In this document: piece after piece, positions 49,101 to 60,000 of the stretch
How positions within the stretch are numbered: the stretch's first letter is position 1
How the letters are laid out: each line of letters opens with the position of its first letter
From: Membranipora membranacea
Lineage: Eukaryota > Bryozoa > Gymnolaemata > Cheilostomatida > Membraniporidae
Assembly (NCBI GenBank): GCA_914767715.1
Contig: OU612069.1
Coordinates: forward strand, 27,713,387-27,773,386
Direction: 5' to 3'
Length of the DNA: 60,000 nucleotides
Position numbers and translations under genes: made by a program
The notes under the pieces: generated by a model
The model's database searches: none
What the model saw: only the letters and a program-made list of their open reading frames with translations
What the model was told of the DNA's origin: nothing

Positions 49101-52100
49101 CAACAAGTCTTGAGACACAAAAGTTATCCTCAGGTTTCGATATTACACCGCCTTAATATCCTTTGGAATAAATAAACAAGGCACAACAATAACAAATTCT
49201 TCCACTGTAATGAAAGACAGAGAATGTAATACAACTTGTTGTTTACAAATAAGATTTTCTTGAGGGATTAGAAAACTCACTCTGAGAAATCAATGTCTGT
49301 TATTGCTCCAACAACATTACACTGATATCTTCATTCAGCTTAGGCTTCAATTGTACTTGGATTGTTCCAATGCACTGCGTGACGAAATGTTTTGAATTTT
49401 GTTTGGAGGCCAACTTAGATTTGTTGTTTATGGAGGCAGCCCACCTGTTTGGCTATCCTCAAAAGTGATAACATTATAACCTGCTGCAGTATAGATGCAG
49501 CTCCAGGGCAAGATTTTGAAAAAAAGCGCAAATTCAACCATAACATAAATGCTGTCACTGGTCCTGTCCTTTTTTTTGGTTATTTCAGGAATTTAATTCC
49601 TAAATGGTGATAAATATACCAAGGTCGACCATACAGATATTAGCTGACTGACTATTCAGCAGAATATTTCACAAAGAATATTATATGTGTTTTTAGGGGT
49701 GAGCCCTCCAGACACACGGTTATCATAATCATATACGCATCAAGCATAATTATATCATTATTTTTCAATGATAAAAACATTCGGATGATTAAATACCATG
49801 GAAGATCAACTCAGCAATACACATTCGTGTAAAATTTGACCGCAAATATTTGGGTGTATTTTGAAAATGCTATTCTTGGACAGTATCCATTTGAGCTGGC
49901 AACATCTTTGCAGCATCCCGCTCAGACTTGTCTTGCCGTAAAATAGGCAATATCCAATTCGTACGAAATCTGAATGGATGAATAAGCCAAATTCATGCCA
50001 TGTTTCGGAATATAGAAGCATATTAAGTGAGGATGGTACAGCATAAACACCCCTCCCCCGAGCAATCTCTACTTGGCTGTGTAATATCTCCTGGAAGAAG
50101 GTTATCATGGCTAGCCAAGAGTAAAATGACCTTGTATGATTTTTAGAAGCATTGACCATGGTTTGGTTGAGTAAAGAGAGTGTCGATAACTGAATGTCGG
50201 AAAAGGGTCATGGTCGATTGCAAAAATGTAAATACCTTAGCAGCCAGCCAGCAGCCAGCCAGTGGCTACAGATTCAACATAATAATATGATATGATATTT
50301 TAGATGCAATATAGTTGGTAGTAGAAACGGGGCACACTCAATATGAGCCAATTTTTTTTTATCAGATCTTTGGTTTTGAGCTTGTGATACTGGTTGGAAA
50401 ATGTATTTGGTCTGAGCAGAAATTACAAAATATCTAGCGCTGCATATATCACTCAAAATATCTTTTGAGGTAAAAGTGCAGATTAGACTGTAAAAGGTGC
50501 AAAACATGTATGTAGAATAGTCAAGATTAATTAATAGTATATTAATGGCTATATAGTCATTCTGATAGATTTTGATGGGTTGCTGCCAAACTGTCCCGAC
50601 AATCTACACTGAAAACTTAGTAACCAACAGAACTATTCTTTTGTTTAACATCAGTATAGCATCTACATTGTCATTTGTTAATTGCTCAACTTCTTTCATA
50701 AAAGGCAATTGAAATCTGTTTGAAACTGTAGACAATGGCATGAAACTACAAATATATAGGCTCTTTGCACTGCATTGCGCAACAATGCCACTGCGCTGAT
50801 GGCTGAAATAAACACCGTAGTGAAAAAGTAAATCATATTTTAAAATGTGTTGAAAATTATTTCAAACATGCCCTCAGAAACATGTTTAGAGGAGGTGATG
50901 AACTGATGCTCAAAAAAAAAAATTTCTGTGACTTACCATGTCGAAATGTAACTCTGCCCGAACAGAAAAACATGAACTTGAAGATTTTTTGTCAGATTTT
51001 GAGTTGTTTGCAGAAAAAAATAAATGGACAGTTAACTGACCGACTAACAATTCAGTTGACGAAATGTGGTTATTCTGAATTAAAAACTGAAGGAAGGAGA
51101 TAGCTTTTGTAAAAGTAAGGAGCAGATCACTACAACTGAGCATTTTTGACTTTAAATAACTGAGCAGAATCCTGACTGGCAAGGGTACAGGTCACGGCTT
51201 GAGAACCATGCAATATAGACCTTAAGTCCATTCACAGCTGAAATTTAATTAATATAAGATGATAATCATATGACTGTTTATTTTGTTTTATGTTGAATCC
51301 ACCTACAACTCATGCAATGATATGAGATATGAGAACATTAGAAACTATATCATAAATTCTCAAAGTCGAAAAAAATTTCATGCAAAAATGTTCCTTTCTT
51401 TTTATTAAGATTTACACAGCTGTAAGAGGAGAATTACCAGCGGAGTGGCTTTTATCCCTGTACCTGGCTCTAAAAAATTGATCAAGGTATGTACTTGTAC
51501 TTCATACATTTCTTAGCTGTTAACAGTCAATATATTTCCTATGGATTCAATTGTCTACAGCATGAATAGGCATGACTCATCACTTTAATTGCCATATTTA
51601 ATGCTTACATTTTGACAAAAAATTGTGATGATGATGCTTTGTTAGAGTGATTTAGCTGTGTACTCTGTTTGTATTGTAGAGCGCGCGAAATCAATAGCAA
51701 TATCATTTCATCTGCAAATCCCATTTTGATAAACTTTTAATTCAATTTTGCTTTTATCATCAATTTTAACAGAAAAATAAAATAACATTGTCAAACAACA
51801 TATCGCTGGCCCAGCGCGATAAAGTGCTATCTGGCAAAACCGAAAAAATCTTTTATAATTTTAGCTTTGAGATTTTCCATGCTCAAGATTTCAAATCTGG
51901 TGGAATTTTTTTTCCATCTCTGTCCGTTCTCCAGATATCTGGTGCGACTTTATTTCAACTGGCAGAGTTTAAATATTTCCTCAGCGCGATAAAGAACTAT
52001 GTGGCTTCATTCAACTTAATTGGTCAATCGTGTGTTCATTGTCCAATCATGTTATGTTCTCAATGAGGGATTAGTAACAGAAAGTTTGTTTAAAATATTT

Positions 52101-55100
52101 TATCAACTGTATGTATAATTTCACTTTCATTTAACGCCTCGAATCAAGGCTCTTCAATGACCCTACAAATCTATATGCTGCCAGTTGAAAATAATACTAT
52201 AGCAATTTTGAATATCGAGTTATAATTACTGTCTTTCTATGCAGTTATTTTGATCTGCACATTTCTCATATAGTTCTCATTGTACTTTATGTATGCTTGT
52301 GAAGTAAAGGAGTAGTTTCTAATAGATTTCACTGCTTGACTCAGAAACAGATAGTCAAGTTACCTTGTTGATTAGGTTGTCATTTCACTAAACAAATCAG
52401 TTCAAACATTGCTGCATGTTGATGTAATCTCTTGTAAGCAGTTTAACAAACTTGGTATGTCTTTTTGGTTGTAATTATAATGTTTGCTCTGTTTAGGGAT
52501 GATCTGCTTAATTCAAAAATATCTAATTGTAGGTAAAATCTGAGAGAAGATCCCAGTTAAAATTCCCCTTTGCTGGCAATGCCATTTGCTGTGCAATCCA
52601 GTAACGTAATAATTTCAGCCAAAGTCAATGGATATGAAACATAGCTAAGACTACTTTTCAGTAGGGAGATGCCTACATAGCCTAGAAGAAGGACCTCACA
52701 ATCAAGTTAAAACAGTGGACTTTTCTAATAATCTGCCAACTAAAAAAGTGCAAAATGATAGAAAAAGATTTCACTGTGTGCTGAGAGTCTTTAATCGACT
52801 AATCCTTTTGTGTAATACATATCAATCCTGCCCAAAAGTGTTAATCTCATCCTATAGTTACATCATTATGAATAGTGGCTTCATTGCCAGTTAGATCTTT
52901 GTCGCACTGTGATTTGATTATTTTCCCTGCGATAAGAGTCTATCTGGCTTTGTTAATTGTAATTAAGGGATTAAAAAATCTTTGTATAGGAACTTCAACT
53001 CATGGTAATCATATTTTTTCATAACAAAGTCCCATCCTTAAAATTTTAAAACTATCGGGTTAAAAGTTTTCAAGAATCAGGCCTGTCAATCTTAAAATTG
53101 AATTCCTGCAAATAAGCAAATTGTCCAGATAGTACTTTGTTGCGCTGGGCCAGCGATATCACTCCTAAACTCTTATAAAGGGAAACAAGGATATTCTTAA
53201 CTCCATAACCCGCACTCATGGTGTGGTGTGATGAATATGGTACTGAAGACAGATGCAATGGCAACCACAAAAGACAATTTCACACTGTCACAGTGCGTGT
53301 AAAGAATCTTATTTTTGCCTTTTATCCCTGTGTGGCCTTATTGATGGATAATCTCACTGATCCCCAAGAATGTGAACAAATCAATAGTTAGCGCGAAACT
53401 TTGGCTCAAATTTATTTGTGAAAACATGCGGGGTTTTTTTAAAACAAGTTCCACTAAATTACATTTTACACAGAGAAGAAGAGTCTCCACACGAACTGAT
53501 ACACAAGCTTTATTTAAATTTTTTTCCATTCACCTTCTGTTTCGCTTTTGAATTGTGCACACATCAGTACATTTACAACTGCCATTGTAAAAATGGATAC
53601 ACACAGGGCTCATTGCCTAGAAGACTGATGAAAAGGCAAATCTGTAACCAAGCCAAAAAATTTCTTTCATAACCTTAAGAGAGCGATTATCTCCTAACTT
53701 CTTACTTCATTTCCTTGTTATTCGAATATCACCAGGTGATAGCTTGGAATGAAAAAAATCTAAAAAATGTCATGTGCTTTAAATATTCTACACATAAGAA
53801 TTTAACAATGGTTAGGCATGTTTCTGAGTGTTGACTTGTTTTGATAAACAATTAGGGGCTTTATAAAAAGGAGACATTCCTCATCTTTATGTAAATAACT
53901 ATTATATTGGAAAGAAAATAAGACTGATAGATCATCAAAATATTACAGTCATCCCGCAGACCAGAATTTCGGACCCCCTCCTCTCCCATGAAATGGCTAT
54001 TGAATAACTGTACCCCTTCAGACGACAACGACATTTCCCTTGCGCTGGGTACATTCCAAACTGTTCTAATCGGTGTCTCATTGTAAGGAATCAAAAGCTG
54101 GAGCAACTAAGATTGCTATATTAGAAAAATTCATGCCAAATACTTCCTATTAGCGTAACATTGTAGGTTTGGTATTAAAGTGGTGATGGAAAACAATGTT
54201 CACATTTTGTCTGTAGCGGTTTTGATTTTTGTTCCAGGTTTGGTGTGATTTGGACTCCCCTGATGGACCATGGACAGTCTTTCTTAAAAGGTTTGATGGC
54301 TCAATAGACTTTGACAGGAACTTTACTGAGTACAAGTATGGATTTGGCAATGCTGATGGTGAATACTGGCTAGGTTAGTTTGTCTGATTGAAGTATATGG
54401 TAGTTTTCATTGATATTTCTTGATAACAATCAATCTGTATCTCTTATTTCAAAATTAATCTATCATTTCCGCAACAAACTCACAACTAAAAATAAGTCAC
54501 TCAAAACGACAGTAAGTGGGATAGGAGCAGAAAATTGAACATTATTCCTGGAAGTATCTGCTGCCCCTCAGGGAGACATGTTTTTAGATGAGCTCACATT
54601 CATTCACAAACAATCTTCTTAAGTATAGAGTGAATGAGTTTAAAAAAATCCAATTTGTTATAGATGAATCCGAAAATGTTTTGCTGGGTCAAGCTACTAG
54701 CATAAAAAAAACATCTAATGAAATTTTTTTGGAAAATATGTGTTTGGTCATATCCAAGACGGTTTTATTCCCTTCAGACTCACTTCAAGATAAATCACAT
54801 GAACTCTCGGGTGTATCGAAATAGCTCTCGATGTGAGAGGAAATTGAGGTTGGTTCTTAATTTTTACAAACAACAAAGACCTGCCTGTGAGAGGCAAATA
54901 GAAGACTTCCTGAGCTGTAAATTGAGCTTATTTTTGCGGTTGCTCCTTTCCATTTTGGTTCTGTTTAACACACAAAGCATGGGAAGATATTATTAATATT
55001 ATCTTGAGACTGTCTATTTTAAAACCTCTTTCAGATTAAGAATTGATGAGATGAGAGACAAGGTTTAGTTTTTCAAAATTTTTGGTTTGAGAGTTGATTA

Positions 55101-58100
55101 ATCTCTTTTTCAGTGATAAAATTCAAAAATATTTCATGATGAGCAGACTTCAAGGTAAGCTCCTTTTAGCCCTGTTTCCCTAAAAGTACCAAAGTTGATG
55201 AAGGACACAACCAAATTAAGGCTAACAAATTACCTGAGTCGATTAATGGTTTGGTATGTTTTATATATCGCACACCAAGGCTAAGCAAAATTGCACAGCA
55301 ATATAACTTTTGGATGATCTGTGACACAAATAAAAATCGACTTTTTAGGGCTAAGAAATTATTTGTGTTATTTTGAAGATCAAGCTGATTATGGCAATAC
55401 TCAGGTTAATATGATAATTCTATGTGATCTAACTATGGTCTTACAATAGCCTACGATAGAAACCCTGTGCCTAATATACCCAAATTTCCAAATTTTGCTA
55501 AAACTTTTTTTTTCTTCAAAATTTGTTCACGTTCGAAGATAAAAATTTTCCCTCTTGTCACACTTCAGAATATTGTATTTGGGCTGGGCCTGCATACCAC
55601 TCGCCAAAGTTGCTCGGTTTCTCAGCTAAATATTGTTTACCATTTGAGTTTTATAGTAAAGAATTAGTTTTCTTCAAGCTCATTTCCTGCTTTGCTCTTG
55701 GCTGAGAAAATGAAAAGAGTGATATTTCCATGGTAATGGGAGGCTATTATGCTAAATGTACTAGAAATACTTTAGGAATAAATCCTGCAAACTTCTGGAG
55801 AGTTGATAACAGACTCTAATCTTGTATAAGGTAAAATCGATGATTGAGTTGTGTTAGATGAGCAGTTGAATGGGTTCTCCAGTAAAGGTTTTTGGGCAGT
55901 TGATATTTGATAATAAACACAACGTTGGGAGAATACAGGCTTGCCGGTCTTAGGGGTCAGGTCACAGTGATAGTTTGTGAAGGTGACTTTCAATGATCTA
56001 GTTACGCCATGGAGTAACAGGTAACAGTAGTGAGACCAAGGTTTACTCCTCCTTGGTATAACATCAACCAAGAAGAGGTTAATTTACGGTGAGACAAGAC
56101 TACATATATAAATTAACTAGATAGTAGATGGGACAATCAAATGTAAGAGCAACTGCATACCAACTTGGCAAGTGAAGATTAAGACAGGTTTCTATATAAT
56201 TTGCCACGATGATTTGCCAATGATTTCTCATAGATGTACATAGAACTTTTTTTTCTTTTTTCAGGCTTGGAAAACTTACATGCTTTGTCCAGGAGCAATT
56301 ACACAAGACTACGTATTGATTTGAAGGAAGTTCACTGGAATGGGAACCTCATCCCAAGATATGCTATGTATGACGAGTTCTTTGTTGGCAATGAATCATC
56401 TGATTATACAGTTATGAAGCTCAGTGGTTTTAGAGGTGAGAATTGATGTCATATTTTTGTCATCACTCAATCACTCAGTGGCAAGCCATATTAAAGTCAA
56501 ATCACCCAAAGAGCTGGGATTCGTCAAGGTTGACATTATCAAAGTAATTAATCAAAGTATTTTGTCAAGTAATGCATTTAAATTCACGCTTGCAGAGAAT
56601 ATTGGTATGTCGAAGATAAGAAACTAATGCTGTGTGTAGAGTACACAAATTCTAGGTTCGAGTAGCAAAGAATGTACAATAAAATATCTTTCTGTATATC
56701 TGTTTGAACATAAGGCTCTATAGAATATTTACAAACTCGTTCATTCAAGCTGAGGGGACAGAGGTTCTCTACTAGAGATACTTATTCGAACGAGCCGCCC
56801 GGAAATTGTGCAGGTAAGTCATTGATCTGATGTGAATCTTTGGAAAACTTGTGTCAATGTCAATGTCAGTGTCAGTGTCAGTGTCAGCGTCAGCGTCAGC
56901 GTCAGCGTCAGCGTCAGCGTCAGCGTCAGCGTCAGCGTCAGTGTCAGTGTCAGTGTCAATGACAATCTGATGAACAATACAGTAAACCAAGTGTTTAACT
57001 GTTGTTAGATAATGGCTGTGATCTCATATGTGTAATATCTGAAATATCAGATGAGAATTTTAGGAAAATTCTTATTCTCCAAAAACTGACCAACCCGACA
57101 TTTCATTCTTATGAACAATCCCAATTTCGAACAGATGTTCTCCACAGTAAATAAAGGGATAAAATGTTTAATGAAAATAGCTGCACATTGATGTAGTATG
57201 ATTTGGATGATTATGGTATAATACCTGAAATATCGCTTAAACTGAAGCTCTTGTTCTAAAAGACACCAATGATAGTATGCGCAATTGAGTTTGACTCAAA
57301 ACCGGCAGCAGTTCTCATTGAACTAGTTGTTGCAGATACTTAAACCACCCGCTGACACAGCTGGGCTTTGCCCAACAGAGCCACCAGTCAAAGATTTAAA
57401 TTGAGACTTGTGGCATCAAAACATCTGGCCAGTAGCTTTGCATGGAGTTATATGAGCTCTCAAAATGAAAGGAGTATCTTCTTCCCCAGCCATCCATCAG
57501 TGATGACAAAAGTTGACTCTGACCAATCAAGTGCCTTTAGAATCAAGCTGAGATCAAACATTTTTGTCAGGGTCAACTTTTGCAAATTTATTTAGATATT
57601 CAGATTCACCATAATTAGTGACCCTACTCACCTCATCTCCATCATCAAGCTCTGAGCCACCTCCTCCCAAACATCCATCAAGCACAACTATGGACTTCCA
57701 TCTGTAAAATAATTTCATGATAGCACAATCCACTGTCTTAATGCCACTCACAATTATGTGCAACACTTTAGCTGTATACTGTGCTCTGTCTAGGTTTTAA
57801 AATTCAGTCTGTGGGTATCAAACCTCTGATTGACCAAGCAAATAATTGAGTGAAACGAATTCTAGATGAGTCATTGCTCATTTATAGCCTCAAATTTCAA
57901 ATTCAAAGTGCTAATTGCCTCTGAAGTGTAGACAAGGTGTCTTTCATGAATGATTTCATCTCAAAACCAACTTAGGCTGCTTATCAACCCACCACAAGTT
58001 GCTGAAAAGAGAATGTTGGGTATTGAGATTTTGATAGCCAGTTTCTTGATAATAATGTATTTTTTGCCCTTACATTTGATCTATTCACAATTTTTACAGT

Positions 58101-58281
58101 AACTGATTACACTGCTGCGTATCTAAGGAAGTGTGGAGGTGGTTGGTGGTTTGCTGTATGCTATGGTTACTGCCTTACTTGTGGAACATTGAACTCTAGT
58201 GATTGCCATGGTGATGGATTTCCCCGGTCAGCTGGGACATTGGATCTCTTTATGGCGGAGATGAAACTGAAACTCCCCTGA
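46161..58281 (+). CDS. Type II transmembrane fibrinogen-related protein (FReD), 10 exons
   Basis: ATG at 46161 begins METKPKENALSK, a short basic cytoplasmic tail, followed by the membrane helix SLKILALLSAVILITVTFI and a coiled coil. Coiled-coil exons: 46161-46341, 46719-46763, 47073-47123, 47309-47353, 47657-47755, all phase 1. The fibrinogen-related domain is on 51410-51486 (SCKRRITSGVAFIPVPGSK), 54238-54373 (VWCDLDSPDGPWTVFLKRFD, YKYGFGNADGEYWL), 56265-56435 (LENLHALSRSNYTRLRIDL, VMKLSGFRG), 56715-56813 (GQRFSTRDTYSNEPPGNCA) and 58100-58281 (RKCGGGWWFAVCYGY, TLDLFMAEMKLKLP, stop). All phases join without a break, so the gene looks intact. The usual calcium site (DxDND) is degenerate (RDTYSNE). 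Membrane FReD proteins such as FIBCD1 act in recognition of acetylated ligands; a recognition or adhesion role here is inferred. An ATG upstream in the same frame exists, so the start is tentative. Confidence 0.85.
46719..47755 (+). repeat. Tandem duplication of a two-exon coiled-coil unit in the FReD gene
   Basis: Exon pair A1/B1 (46719-46763, 47073-47123) and pair A2/B2 (47309-47353, 47657-47755) are spaced 590 and 584 bp apart. A exons encode EVSSLKKELTDINNR and EISSLKKELAEIRET; B exons share LDLKNAATEVELLF / MDLQNVSSQVDTLF. The introns are also alike (GTGAGCAGT..ATGATTGCACACAA, GAAAGTGTG.GAGTGTTGTT, ATGGTCAACCTT). The end of the transmembrane exon (SSMKKELSEIRDR and its donor) is a third, older copy. 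Confidence 0.88.
47756..51409. other. Long FReD intron
   Basis: 3.65 kb between the last coiled-coil exon and the first FReD exon. The 105-codon minus-strand frame at 48132-48449 (SSYFEKAEEDNYFVH, NNLSERQINEYYTS) is the only stretch with protein-like composition; it has no recognised motif. A CAGCCAGC short repeat lies near 50240-50265. Confidence 0.4.
51800..53159. mobile_element. 1.36-kb TIR element in a FReD intron
   Basis: The left ATATCGCTGGCCCAGCGCGA continues with TAAAGTGCTATCTGG. The right end, reversed, reads ATATCGCTGGCCCAGCGCAA then CAAAGTACTATCTGG: 35-bp ends with about 3 mismatches. Related GCGATAAAG/AGTCTATCTGGC motifs recur inside both ends (near 51985 and 52932). TA next to TCGCTGG on both sides may be the target duplication. 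No transposase ORF is present, so it is non-autonomous. Confidence 0.78.
53160..54237. other. Remainder of FReD intron
   Basis: No exon or repeat recognised between the TIR element and the exon at 54238. The plus-strand frame at 53418-53672 has no motif. Confidence 0.4.
56853..56960. repeat. GTCAGC hexanucleotide array
   Basis: About 18 copies of GTCAGC/GTCAGT/GTCAAT in a graded order: GTCAAT outside, GTCAGT next, GTCAGC in the middle. It starts 39 bp after the donor of the FReD exon 56715-56813. The antisense DADADAD-type frame is a by-product. Confidence 0.95.
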
Positions 58282-59240
58282 TATACAAAAAAACATCATA
58301 AATTTAGTTGTTGATTTATGGCATTAGGCCTATTTAACATATTTGTCCACACAACAAATTGGCAGATCAATTAATTTAATGAAAAACAAAGTAAATTATT
58401 ATGTTAACAATTCACATTTTAGTTATAAGTTATATACTTTAACTTTTAGCAGCTTTGGGAAACAGTCATTTAAACAGAAAGTCTAGGTTATAGTAGTGTC
58501 CTCAATTTAAAAATACCTCAAATTTTAGTAAAACAATCGATCAGTTTATTACCTACCTTTACCTGTAAACACCTTCTTTTCTTCTGTTTTGCAATCTTCA
58601 AAATAATTTTCTGTTATTGAAACAATATAAACAATATAAACAATGTTATTAAATCATGGAAGCTTACTTAAAATAATATATAAGAGCATTGTTTCGACAG
58701 GCCATAATGTACTTGCCTACTTCCTTTTTTAAATACCAAAATTCTGAAAGTATGGCTTCATCATGAAAAAGCAGTCGCACTGTTGATTTATTCGTGCTCA
58801 GTGGCAAGTTTCCTGTATTCATTAGATCCTGCTTCATTGTACTTCAAAACATAATTAATAATGTCTATGAAAATGTCAGCATGTACATAAGTTCAGGTAC
58901 AGCAGCTGATATACGGGATGGATTCTGTATAAGTAAGGATTCATAATTGCTATTAGTTGAATTCCCTGATGGGGAGAAAAATACTCTTCTTGGCACTGTA
59001 TTCAGTCCGTGACAAAGAGTCTTCATTAGCTTAATTTTGGCTTTGATATTTTTTTGTTGTTGGATGGAAAAATAGAGCCACGGCAAGACCACCGAGAACC
59101 TGACTAATTATCACACACCGAATATATCATGTATTGTTATACATGACGTGGCGACAAGCTGGAATTTTGAGCTTCTCGTGGAAAAAATTCTCTAAAAAAT
59201 TATCTAAAAAAACTATCAAATATAGAAAATAGAACAATAC
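58282..59240. other. FReD 3' flank and spacer
   Basis: AT-rich, presumably the 3' UTR first; no polyadenylation signal stands out. At about 59130-59148 a short hairpin CATGTAT-TGTT-ATACATG precedes a GACGTGGCGACAAGC sequence that could belong to the 5' end of the following retroelement-like ORF. Confidence 0.35.
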
Positions 59241-60000
59241 ATGAAGGAAACATCCAAGATAAAACTGCAAAACAGATTCTCGCCCTTTACAACAGGGCGA
59301 GAATCGAGATCTCAGAATGTAGAAATGTCGGATAATTTACTACCTTATGCTATGGATCGTGCAAAGGCACTCAACCAAAAGATAAAGAATGCAAACAGCA
59401 GACTGAATTACCAAGGTGAGCTAACCATCAAAGGAAATGCCCGTGATCCTCAAATAGTAGGTCACTACAGCTCTGCAACCTACGAATATATGCGACCATC
59501 TTTCCTGTCATACATTGAACATTGTGGATATGAGGCTGATATTTGCGACAACAAGGACAAATCTGGTCTAGTGGTACATACCAAAATAACAATATATAAT
59601 GACAAAAACAGTGAAGAAGTCTACTTCACAATTAACTTCTATCATACGACCAATACCATATTAGTTAAGCACACGAGTGCCTTAAAATATAACATTGATT
59701 TGTTCATGCATGTCTATCAAGATATCATGTCTGACATCCCCGTGCAGAAGTCAAATGAGTTACAGTCAGCGTGCCAGGATGCCCTTCAAGAACTCAGAGG
59801 AGAATCTGTGAAGGTAGATCACTGCAGGTCACGTTGCTCTTCTCTGAATCTGTCATCTAATAGTACACAAAGCACATCTGCAATTCATCAGGATGCCATC
59901 ACCTTTAGCCAAACATCACCAAGGTATACAAAAAATGGTGATGTTGATCACTGTGAGAACAGAGACCAACCTCAAGACATCGACGTTATAGTGAAAGCTG
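59241..60000 (+). CDS. Retroelement-like ORF, runs off the window
   Basis: The frame is open from ATG 59241 to the last base (253 codons, no stop); a second in-frame ATG lies at 59325. The product begins KETSKIKLQNRFSPFTTG, then SRLNYQGELTIKGNARDP. It has a conserved-looking core YMRPSFLSYIEHCGYEADI, TKITIYND, VYFTINFYHTTNTILVKH, then a Ser/Gln/Thr-rich hydrophilic part. The KITIY..TINFYHTTxTILV pattern is one I associate with N-terminal proteins of invertebrate retroelements. That association is from memory and no catalytic domain is inside the window. A reverse transcriptase downstream of 60000 would settle it. Confidence 0.5.
   Translation, partial: MKETSKIKLQNRFSPFTTGRESRSQNVEMSDNLLPYAMDRAKALNQKIKNANSRLNYQGELTIKGNARDPQIVGHYSSATYEYMRPSFLSYIEHCGYEADICDNKDKSGLVVHTKITIYNDKNSEEVYFTINFYHTTNTILVKHTSALKYNIDLFMHVYQDIMSDIPVQKSNELQSACQDALQELRGESVKVDHCRSRCSSLNLSSNSTQSTSAIHQDAITFSQTSPRYTKNGDVDHCENRDQPQDIDVIVKA

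Noticed and set aside
56772-56990. Minus-strand frame with an Asp-Ala/Asp-Thr dipeptide run
   Set aside because: Antisense of the GTCAGC hexanucleotide array.

Overview
This is a eukaryotic, almost certainly animal, nuclear window. It is AT-rich, has spliced genes with GT..AG introns, and is crowded with transposable elements. The host-type genes are a type II membrane protein with a fibrinogen-related domain and a matrilin-like vWA/EGF gene. The element mix (tyrosine-recombinase-like proteins, a DIRS-type retroelement, pogo and Mutator-like transposons, tRNA-like SINEs, fold-back elements) is typical of marine invertebrates such as cnidarians, sponges or non-vertebrate deuterostomes. The sequence alone does not identify the phylum. 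Nearly every element seen is broken by stops, frameshifts or deletions.

Layout. 0.2-3.6 kb (+): a decaying multi-exon tyrosine-recombinase-like gene with two zinc-finger-like motifs, one internal stop and a missing catalytic exon. 4.9-9.1 kb: weak exon-like stretches I cannot identify. 9.9-10.8 kb (+): two exons of a DUF6589-like protein. 11.5 kb: a BED zinc-finger relic. 12.1-22.6 kb: a three-level nest. A pogo-type transposase is split at about 13.0 kb and resumes at about 22.2 kb. A Gypsy-type fragment lies inside it, and inside that fragment sits a Mutator-like element (13.95-20.31 kb) whose ends are inverted arrays of 16- and 20-bp minisatellite. 23.3-23.9 kb: a non-LTR reverse transcriptase remnant. 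24.8-25.8 kb: a 967-bp TIR element with a TA duplication. 28.5-28.9 kb (-): an SGNH-hydrolase-like exon between 29-bp inverted repeats. 30.0-32.7 kb (-): a nearly full-length transposon-type gene with one frameshift and one stop. 33-34.5 kb: palindrome clusters, including two adjacent near-perfect hairpins.

36.3-40.6 kb (+): a vWA domain spread over several exons, followed by EGF-like exons; its introns carry two fold-back elements. 42.7-45.25 kb: a LINE tail (+) next to a DIRS-like RT-RNase H-recombinase remnant (-), whose recombinase appears to have lost two catalytic arginines. 46.2-58.3 kb (+): the best host gene. It encodes a short cytoplasmic tail, one transmembrane segment, a coiled coil built from tandemly duplicated exons, and a fibrinogen-related domain on five exons. 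59.24 kb to the window end (+): an open, retroelement-like ORF that runs off the edge.

The FReD and vWA/EGF genes are adjacent on the same strand and both suggest extracellular recognition or adhesion. The rest of the window is mainly a record of nested transposition and decay.
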